Below, piece after piece: positions 1-4,719 of a stretch of DNA of 6,857 nucleotides. Position 1 is the stretch's first letter; the number at the start of each line of letters is the position of its first letter. This DNA is from Christiangramia sp. (GTDB lineage: Bacteria > Bacteroidota > Bacteroidia > Flavobacteriales > Flavobacteriaceae), in contig JAHELO010000086.1 in NCBI GenBank assembly GCA_024644145.1, positions 1 to 6,857 on the forward strand, read 5' to 3'. The notes beneath the pieces were generated by a model. It ran no database searches, was not told the origin of the DNA, and was given only the letters and a program-made list of their open reading frames with translations. A program made the position numbers and the translations under genes.

Positions 1-935
1 CAGAAATAATTATTCTTAACCACCATCAGGTAATCCCCGGCGGAAAGTTCTTCTTCCTGAAACAGGATTCGGGACCTTATTTGCTGATTATATAGATTTG
101 CCCTTTTATTGGAGCGAACAATTATGCTGGTATCTTCATACCCATTAATACCGTAGGAATCCTGAATGGCATCCATGATCTCATAACCATCATTTAATCG
201 TACCACATCTGCATTCTGAGACAGTTCAAACTGGAAACTCTCATAGAACTCTTCCTGCAGACTTTCTCTTATTAAAGTGGCATTATGAAGTATATCACTT
301 TCTTCACTCTGTCTTACAACTTCATCCAGTTCAATAAATGAAACCTGCTTATTATAATTCATTTCCAGCTTTTGCTCTTCCAGGGCCGGGCTTAATTCCA
401 TTTTTACCGGAGGCAACTGTGCAGTATCCCCAATTAAGATCAACTGGCAGTTATGCCCCTGATAAACATACTGGATGAGGTCATCCAGCAACGAACCGTT
501 CTCGAACAGCTTAGAATTACCTCCGTCATCTGAGATCATAGAAGCCTCATCTACAATAAACAGGGAGTTTTTATGCTTATTAGGCTGCAAGGTAAACTGT
601 ACTCCTCCTCCACTCGATTTCTTTGGAAAGTATATCTTTTTATGAATAGTAAAAGCTTCCTTTTTTGAATAGTTAGAGATCACCTTGGCGGCCCGTCCTG
701 TTGGTGCCAGTAGAACGCCAGATTTTCTTATCTTCCAGAGATTTTTTACGAGTGTACTTATAATGGTGGTTTTACCGGTCCCCGCAAATCCTCTTAACAA
801 AAAGAGTCTGTCTTTACCACCTGTCACCACAAATTCAGACAACATTTGGAGTGCGATATTTTGCTTGGCTGTCGCGGTAAATCCCAGATCATCAATTAGT
901 AATTTATAAAAGGAATCGGGAGTGGTTTTTTCCAT
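1..935 (-). CDS. RecD-like SF1B DNA helicase / AAA ATPase, N-terminal part (cut by window edge)
   Basis: This is the first 311 codons of an ATP-dependent DNA helicase of the RecD/Pif1-like SF1B group, probably a cytoplasmic 5'-3' helicase in repair or recombination. Reading the minus strand from the ATG at 935, I see a Q-motif-like glutamine (Q25), Walker A GFAGTGKT at 49-56, motif Ia APTGRAAK at 77-84, Walker B DEAS at 129-132, motif III GDTAQLPP at 169-176, and a RecD-type VVRQSEESDIL segment with the Arg-Gln at 208-209. The C-terminal UvrD_C-like helicase lobe lies beyond the left edge. The start is supported by a TAnnTTTG box about 19 bases upstream; another ATG 10 bases further upstream is out of frame. 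The gene is divergent from the 1060 operon. The family call is firm, but the exact subfamily (RecD2, phage Dda-like, or a flavobacterial housekeeping helicase) cannot be settled without the C-terminus. Confidence 0.9.
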   Translation of the reverse strand, partial: MEKTTPDSFYKLLIDDLGFTATAKQNIALQMLSEFVVTGGKDRLFLLRGFAGTGKTTIISTLVKNLWKIRKSGVLLAPTGRAAKVISNYSKKEAFTIHKKIYFPKKSSGGGVQFTLQPNKHKNSLFIVDEASMISDDGGNSKLFENGSLLDDLIQYVYQGHNCQLILIGDTAQLPPVKMELSPALEEQKLEMNYNKQVSFIELDEVVRQSEESDILHNATLIRESLQEEFYESFQFELSQNADVVRLNDGYEIMDAIQDSYGINGYEDTSIIVRSNKRANLYNQQIRSRILFQEEELSAGDYLMVVKNNYF

Positions 936-953
936 AGAGAGTGCATAAAATCT

Positions 954-961
954 CAAAGATA
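954..961 (-). promoter_or_regulatory. Putative Bacteroidota -7 box for the RecD-like helicase gene
   Basis: On the minus strand this reads TATCTTTG, a full match to the Bacteroidota sigma-A -7 consensus TAnnTTTG. Transcription would begin about 7 bases downstream, leaving a leader of roughly 12 bases before the ATG at 935. I see no clear TTG -33 element at the usual distance, so the call rests on the -7 match, its orientation and its position. Confidence 0.5.
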
Positions 962-1007
962 AGAATGGATTTTTATGACAGAAACTTTTACGAATAAAAA
1001 AAAGTTG

Positions 1008-1015
1008 TAGATTTG
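1008..1015 (+). promoter_or_regulatory. Putative Bacteroidota -7 box for the 1060-4278 operon
   Basis: TAGATTTG matches TAnnTTTG and lies 44 bases before the ATG at 1060. The predicted transcript would start near 1021-1023, giving an A/T-rich leader of about 38 bases with no Shine-Dalgarno sequence, as is usual in this phylum. The -33 region is T-rich but has no clear TTG. It is back to back with the minus-strand box at 954-961, so one 124-base gap serves both directions. Confidence 0.55.
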
Positions 1016-1059
1016 CGTGTAACCAATAACCTTCAAATTAAAACATAAACTTTTAAAGC

Positions 1060-1713
1060 ATGAGATTTGTAATACAGATACTTCTTTGGTTGGTGATTAT
1101 CTTCCTGGCATATCTTACTTTCAACGCGGTTTACGAACCGATTCAATTCAACAAAATCAAAGAGAAAAGATACGCTAAGGTTATCAAAAACCTTAAAGAT
1201 ATCAGGTCTTCTGAATTAGCACATAAAGAGGTAACTGGAAAATTTCAGGGCAACTGGGATAGTCTTGTTAGATTCCTGGATACTGCAGAGTTTGCAATTA
1301 CCCAGCGACGAGATACAACTTTCCTTGATGAAGAATACAAAAAGACCTACGGGGTAGATCAGTATATAGAAAGTGTAGTAATTGACACACTTGGTTTCGT
1401 TCCGGTAAAAGATTCATTATTTAAAGGTAATGAGGAAAGATATCGTAACATGATGAACATTCCTATTGAAGGGGTTGATGGTAAATTCGATCTTAAGGCA
1501 GGAACAATTAAAAAAGGAGAATCTGATATTCCGGTTTTTGAAGTAAAGGTGGCTAAAGCCAGAATCTTAAATGATCAGGACAGAACTTTGGTACTTCAGG
1601 AAAACGAGATCCAGTCTGTAGACGACGTTAACGGAAGATATATAAGCGTAGGCTCTATGAGCGAGGTCAATACCAGCGGTAACTGGCCAAAAGTTTATGG
1701 TGACAACGAATAA
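1060..1713 (+). CDS. Conserved flavobacterial protein with one N-terminal membrane helix; pilin/PilN-like layout
   Basis: I do not recognise a named family for this 217-residue protein. It has a three-residue N-terminus, one hydrophobic helix at about 4-24, then a basic amphipathic stretch (about 30-57) and a mixed soluble domain, so it is probably anchored in the inner membrane with most of the chain outside the cytoplasm. Residues 37-72 (RY..V...L..IR.......TGKF...D.L..F) recall the region after the first helix in type IV pilins and pseudopilins. However, there is no prepilin peptidase site (G|FxxxE) and no disulphide pair. It is the first gene of the operon, behind a TAnnTTTG promoter. Its 3' end overlaps the DUF3822 start by 17 bases, which suggests translational coupling and a shared role. 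A PilN/GspM-like bitopic protein is the alternative reading. The reading frame is secure; the function is unknown. Confidence 0.85.
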   Translation: MRFVIQILLWLVIIFLAYLTFNAVYEPIQFNKIKEKRYAKVIKNLKDIRSSELAHKEVTGKFQGNWDSLVRFLDTAEFAITQRRDTTFLDEEYKKTYGVDQYIESVVIDTLGFVPVKDSLFKGNEERYRNMMNIPIEGVDGKFDLKAGTIKKGESDIPVFEVKVAKARILNDQDRTLVLQENEIQSVDDVNGRYISVGSMSEVNTSGNWPKVYGDNE

Positions 1714-2515
1714 AGAAAAAAAAACAAGTAAGAAAATGTCCATTCAGGTTAGCCTGAATGGACTTTCTTTTTGTATCCTGGATAAGGAGACCAATAAGAT
1801 CTGTTATCTCAGCAAACTGAATTTCGAAAAGCAGCTTGACCCGGTTAAAGTGCTCTCGAAGATCGAGGAAGCTTACGATAAGGAAACAGAGCTCAATCAG
1901 GACATAGAGGAAGTTGCAGTTGTATTTAATAATCCCTTGTTCAGCCTGGTACCACAGGAACTGTTTGACGAAGAAAATGCAGCTGGTTATCTCAAATTCA
2001 ATACCCGAATCTTAAAGACAGATTTTATTGCATTTGACAACCTGAGGAATGAGACTGTAAACGTCTATATCCCCTATGCTAACATTATTAATTACTTCTT
2101 TGACAGGTATGGAGAATTTGAATACCGTCATAGCATGAGTGTTCTAATTGAATCTTTACTTACTCTGCCTAAGAAAACTTCCGGACCAGTTGCTTACCTT
2201 CACGTTCATCATAAATATTATGAACTGGTGATCATAGAAAATGGGAAACTTATTTTTGCCAATAGTTTTGAATACGATACGAAAGAGGACTTTCTGTATT
2301 ATCTTCTATTCACTGCTGAACAACTTAATCTTGATCCTGAAAAGTTTGATCTTATATTTCTGGGATCGATCAATAAAGAGTCTGAAGAATATAAACTGAC
2401 CTGGAATTATATTAAGAACGTATCTTTTCTTGGGCCATTTCATACTTTTGAATTTCAACCTAATGCAAAACCCTCGGAAGAACTTGCAGAGTATCTTCTG
2501 ATCAAATCCCTATAA
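1697..2515 (+). CDS. DUF3822 family protein
   Basis: This 272-residue protein matches the Bacteroidota DUF3822 family from memory. The family signs are SIQVSLNGLSFCILD at 15-29, a LVPQELFDEENAAGYLKFN block at 84-102, and a C-terminal half with the pattern HVHHKYYELVIIENGKL (169-185) followed by NSFEY.T.EDFLYYLLF (189-205). It has no signal peptide or membrane helix, so it is cytoplasmic. The two beta-rich halves, each opening with a strand-turn-strand, suggest to me a degenerate actin/RNase H-like fold of the PilM/GspL type; this is inference. The start at 1697 overlaps the preceding gene by 17 bases. A second in-frame ATG at 1736 (Met14) lies immediately before the conserved core and is a real alternative. 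The stop overlaps the rsmD start codon by one base (TAATG), so the two are translationally linked. Its biochemical function is unknown. Confidence 0.85.
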   Translation: MVTTNKEKKTSKKMSIQVSLNGLSFCILDKETNKICYLSKLNFEKQLDPVKVLSKIEEAYDKETELNQDIEEVAVVFNNPLFSLVPQELFDEENAAGYLKFNTRILKTDFIAFDNLRNETVNVYIPYANIINYFFDRYGEFEYRHSMSVLIESLLTLPKKTSGPVAYLHVHHKYYELVIIENGKLIFANSFEYDTKEDFLYYLLFTAEQLNLDPEKFDLIFLGSINKESEEYKLTWNYIKNVSFLGPFHTFEFQPNAKPSEELAEYLLIKSL

Positions 2516-3048
2516 TGCGAATTATTTCTGGAACACATAAAGGAAGAAGAATTACGGCACCTGCAAAATTACCTGTAAGGCCAACCACAGATATGGCGAA
2601 GGAAGCATTATTCAATATTCTGAATAATCATTTCCATATATCTACAATAAGTGTTCTAGATCTTTTTTCCGGCACGGGAAACATAGCTTACGAATTTGCA
2701 GCCAGAGGTGCTGAAGATATCACCGCTGTAGATGCCAATTTTGATTGTGTGAAGTTTATAAAAAAAACTTCTGCTGAATTGGATTTTTCTATTACCACCA
2801 TTAAAAGTGACGTCTTTAAATATCTTGAGAAGGCTCCCATACAAGCTGATATTATATTTGCCGACCCTCCTTACAATCTGGAGAAGGAAGAATTCGCCAG
2901 GATCGCAGACCTTGTATTCACGCGTCAGCTATTAAAAGAAGAGGGGCAGCTAATTATAGAACATTCTAAACATACAGATCTAACGGACCTCGAACATTTT
3001 CGGGAAAATAGAAAATACGGCAGTTCTGTCTTTAGTTTTTTCGAATAA
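2515..3048 (+). CDS. rsmD: 16S rRNA (guanine(966)-N(2))-methyltransferase RsmD
   Basis: RsmD transfers a methyl group from S-adenosylmethionine to N2 of G966 (E. coli numbering) in 16S rRNA during 30S assembly. The 177 residues are close to the usual family length. The N-terminal signature RIISGTHKGRRI (2-13) with RPTTD..KEALFNIL (22-36) is diagnostic. A Rossmann-fold methyltransferase follows, with the SAM-binding motif VLDLFSGTGNI at 47-57, the acidic residue of AVDAN (71-75), the catalytic DPPY at 117-120, and the late strand IIEHS at 147-151. The protein ends with YGSSVFSFF (168-176), as expected. The start codon shares its A with the DUF3822 stop. The neighbouring DUF3822 gene is a recurrent Bacteroidota arrangement as I recall it. 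No residue that I would expect to be essential is missing. Confidence 0.96.
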   Translation: MRIISGTHKGRRITAPAKLPVRPTTDMAKEALFNILNNHFHISTISVLDLFSGTGNIAYEFAARGAEDITAVDANFDCVKFIKKTSAELDFSITTIKSDVFKYLEKAPIQADIIFADPPYNLEKEEFARIADLVFTRQLLKEEGQLIIEHSKHTDLTDLEHFRENRKYGSSVFSFFE

Positions 3049-3064
3049 CTATATTACGCACCTG

Positions 3065-3445
3065 ATGCATAAAGTGATAAAACAAATTGAGCTGGGTTTC
3101 GTATATCTTGAATTTTACGAATGCGCTGTTATATCTACTATTAAGGAAGATGTGATTGTAGAAAAGAAACATGTAGAAGAGCTAAGGTCCGTATGCATAG
3201 ATCACTTTAAAGAGAAGAACTTCGTCTATATCACGAATAGAAAATATAACTACAATGTAAACCCGGTAGTTTATATAGATCTTGTTCATGATCATACTCT
3301 TAAAGGCATTGCTGTAATTAGTGAAAGAATAGAAAACCAACAAACCGCAAGATTCGAAATGAATTTCTCTCCTGTCCCATTCGAGTTGTTTCAGAATAAA
3401 GACGAAGCGATCATCTGGGCCTCAAGCCTGGCTCAGGCTAATTAA
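3065..3445 (+). CDS. Small conserved protein, probably SpoIIAA/STAS-like
   Basis: This 126-residue protein has no signal peptide or membrane segment. Its layout fits the small Bacteroidota SpoIIAA/STAS-like proteins: an opening pair of strands (ELGFVYLEFYECAVISTIKEDV, 9-30), a helix (about 33-49), the conserved block FVYITNRKYNYNVNPVVY (53-70), a strand GIAVISER (81-88), and an ending F.LFQNKDEAIIWA (106-119) like the helix that closes such domains. I cannot see the phosphorylatable serine of true anti-anti-sigma factors at a clear equivalent site, so a partner-switching role is not shown. It starts 16 bases after rsmD and ends 5 bases before the GH16 gene, so it probably shares their transcript. 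The frame and family resemblance are reasonable; the function is unknown. Confidence 0.8.
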   Translation: MHKVIKQIELGFVYLEFYECAVISTIKEDVIVEKKHVEELRSVCIDHFKEKNFVYITNRKYNYNVNPVVYIDLVHDHTLKGIAVISERIENQQTARFEMNFSPVPFELFQNKDEAIIWASSLAQAN

Positions 3446-3450
3446 ATTCT

Positions 3451-4278
3451 ATGAAGCCCTTCCTTAGTATTTTTCTTTATTTGTGTGTGATGATACCAGG
3501 AAGTATAAGTGCCCAGAACTATAAATTAATCTGGAGTGATGAATTTAGGGAGGCCGGTAAGCCAGATCCTGAAAAGTGGAATTATGAGACAGGATTTATC
3601 AGAAATCTGGAAGAGCAGATCTATACTTCCAGGAGGAAAAATGTAAGGGTCAAAAAGGGTAAACTGGAGCTCATCGCACTAAAGGAAAGATATAGAAACA
3701 GACGATATGATCCTTCTGTACAAAACTACCGCTACAATACAGAATATTCAGAATATACCTCAGGAAGTATTAATACGAAGAATAAATTTGAATTTATGTT
3801 CGGCCGTGTTGATGTTAGGGCCAAACTACCTGCAGGTAAAGGCATATGGCCGGCTATCTGGATGCTCGGCGCCAATTTCGATGAGATAGAATATCCTCTT
3901 GCAGGTGAAATTGATATTATGGAATATGTGGGAATCATTCCTGATTCTATACATTCCACGGTGCATTTTCCCGTAGAAACCAGAAACGGTATAAAATCTA
4001 AAGGAGGTTCCACCCATTTAGATAATCCCTCTGAAAAATTTCATATTTACTCTTTGATCTGGACCCCGGAAAAAATAGACTTTCTCTTAGATAATAATAT
4101 CTTTCACAGTTTTAAAATTGAAGACGCGGGCCAAAACTCCAATCCATTTAGAAAACCTTTCTATCTATTACTAAATTTTGCTTTGGGCGGTGCCTGGGCC
4201 GGGGAAGTAGATCCTGAAATTTTACCTCAGAAATTCGTAATAGATTATGTGCGGGTTTACCAGGAGATCAAAAATTAA
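3451..4278 (+). CDS. Secreted glycoside hydrolase family 16 enzyme (laminarinase/beta-glucanase type)
   Basis: This 275-residue protein is a retaining GH16 endo-glycosidase that probably cleaves beta-1,3- or mixed beta-1,3/1,4-glucans such as laminarin. The active-site strand GEIDIMEYVG (152-161) has the E-x-D-x-x-E arrangement, with E153 the likely nucleophile, D155 the helper and E158 the acid/base. Other family marks are LIWSDEF (26-32), GR.DVRAKLPAGKGIWPAIWMLG (118-140), STVHFP (169-174) and the closing strand FVIDYVRVYQ (262-271). Residues 1-21 look like a Sec signal peptide with cleavage after SISA, placing it in the periplasm or outside the cell. It has one catalytic domain only: no carbohydrate-binding module, PKD repeat or type IX sorting domain follows. 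Other GH16 substrates (agarose, carrageenan, porphyran) are less likely from this motif but cannot be excluded. It is the last gene of the operon, 5 bases after its neighbour, with no SusC/SusD-type transporter beside it. Confidence 0.94.
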   Translation: MKPFLSIFLYLCVMIPGSISAQNYKLIWSDEFREAGKPDPEKWNYETGFIRNLEEQIYTSRRKNVRVKKGKLELIALKERYRNRRYDPSVQNYRYNTEYSEYTSGSINTKNKFEFMFGRVDVRAKLPAGKGIWPAIWMLGANFDEIEYPLAGEIDIMEYVGIIPDSIHSTVHFPVETRNGIKSKGGSTHLDNPSEKFHIYSLIWTPEKIDFLLDNNIFHSFKIEDAGQNSNPFRKPFYLLLNFALGGAWAGEVDPEILPQKFVIDYVRVYQEIKN

Positions 4279-4283
4279 AAAAA
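4275..4283 (-). terminator. Putative U-tract terminator of rnpB
   Basis: On the minus strand the P1 3' strand of the RNase P RNA runs directly into seven T residues, then AATTTT. A U-tract after a GC-rich helix is compatible with factor-independent termination or defines the processed 3' end. The tract includes the stop codon of the oppositely oriented GH16 gene (4276-4278). Confidence 0.5.
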
Positions 4284-4604
4284 GCAGGCCTGTAAGCCGG
4301 ATTCTGTAACCCGATAATTGATCGGGTTCCTTATCATTTATCTGAAACTGGTGTTACCACAAGTTTTTAGCTGCCTACCCTCCGGCAACGGACGGGCGAT
4401 CCTTAAATGCCGGTATACATGGCATTGCACCGTATAGAGTTTACCTGATTTCACTACAGCTTAACCTGTACATCCTTTCTGTTGCACTGGTCCTGATCTC
4501 ACGACCGGTGGGTGTTACCCACTATACTGCCCTGCGGTGTCCGGACTTTCCTCCCCGAGTCCGATAGCTATCGGAAAATGTCGGGACGATAAGGCGGCCT
4601 GCTT
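4284..4604 (-). ncRNA. rnpB: RNase P RNA, bacterial class A
   Basis: This is the catalytic RNA of RNase P, which with the RnpA protein removes the 5' leaders of pre-tRNAs. On the minus strand the 5' end GCAGGCC (4602-4596) pairs with the 3' end GGCCTGC (4290-4284) to form P1. CCTTATC (4594-4588) pairs with GATAAGG (4335-4329) as P2. CCCGA and TCGGG enclose the P3 region. The universal block GGGGAGGAAAGTCCGGAC (4556-4539) and its partner ACAGAATCCGGCTTACAGG (4307-4289) give P4. An E. coli-like GGTAAACTC segment and the GGGTAGGCAG block (4380-4371), which carries the GGU that binds the tRNA CCA end, are also present. The length of about 321 nt is slightly short for class A. The exact ends are good to a few bases; the promoter box just upstream fits a 5' end at 4603-4605. 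Confidence 0.96.
4308..4328 (-). other. rnpB: Eight-base-pair hairpin inside rnpB (probable P19)
   Basis: AACCCGAT (4308-4315) and ATCGGGTT (4321-4328) are perfect inverted repeats around a five-base loop. In the RNase P RNA this hairpin falls between P2 and the P4 3' strand, the position of the optional helix P19. Because the stem is symmetric, transcripts reading through from the GH16 operon would form it too, but no T-run follows on the plus strand. Confidence 0.65.
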
Positions 4605-4609
4605 CAGCG

Positions 4610-4617
4610 CAAATGTA
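4610..4617 (-). promoter_or_regulatory. Putative -7 box of the rnpB promoter
   Basis: The minus strand reads TACATTTG, a full match to TAnnTTTG. Starting 5-7 bases downstream places the first nucleotide at 4603-4605, at the base of the P1 helix, so the structure and the promoter agree on the RNA 5' end. No clear TTG -33 element is visible. Confidence 0.65.
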
Positions 4618-4694
4618 AGTTAAATTATGTTGATTTCTTCCGGTATTTGTTCATAAATAAGCCCGGGTGCACTGGACTTTAGGTCTGTGATTTT

Positions 4695-4702
4695 TATATT
4701 TG
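4695..4702 (+). promoter_or_regulatory. Putative -7 box of the dnaX promoter
   Basis: TATATTTG matches TAnnTTTG, 17 bases before the dnaX ATG at 4720. The predicted start near 4709 gives a leader of about 11 bases. This also decides the start codon: the in-frame GTG at 4687 would lie upstream of the transcript. The box is divergent from the rnpB box, with 77 bases between them. Confidence 0.6.
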
Positions 4703-4719
4703 TAGTTCAATACTTTTTG

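Noticed and set aside
685..909. Plus-strand open frame of 74 codons
   Set aside because: It lies wholly antisense to the Walker A region of the RecD-like helicase, which carries clear conserved motifs; its own translation resembles nothing.
3475..3486. Possible lipobox (LYLC, Cys12) making the GH16 enzyme a lipoprotein
   Set aside because: The cysteine sits in the middle of the hydrophobic core, and the better cleavage site is after SISA at residue 21, so a standard Sec signal peptide is more likely.
3707..4017. Several overlapping open frames inside the GH16 gene, on both strands
   Set aside because: They are out-of-frame shadows of the strongly conserved GH16 catalytic region.
4560..4575. 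Perfect 16-base palindrome that might be a regulator binding site
   Set aside because: It lies inside the P3 region of the RNase P RNA, where it is explained as an RNA hairpin.
4687..4719. In-frame GTG start upstream of dnaX, adding 11 residues
   Set aside because: The added residues overlap a TAnnTTTG promoter box, and the predicted transcript starts after this codon; MEHFVVSARKYRPQTF is the usual DnaX N-terminus.
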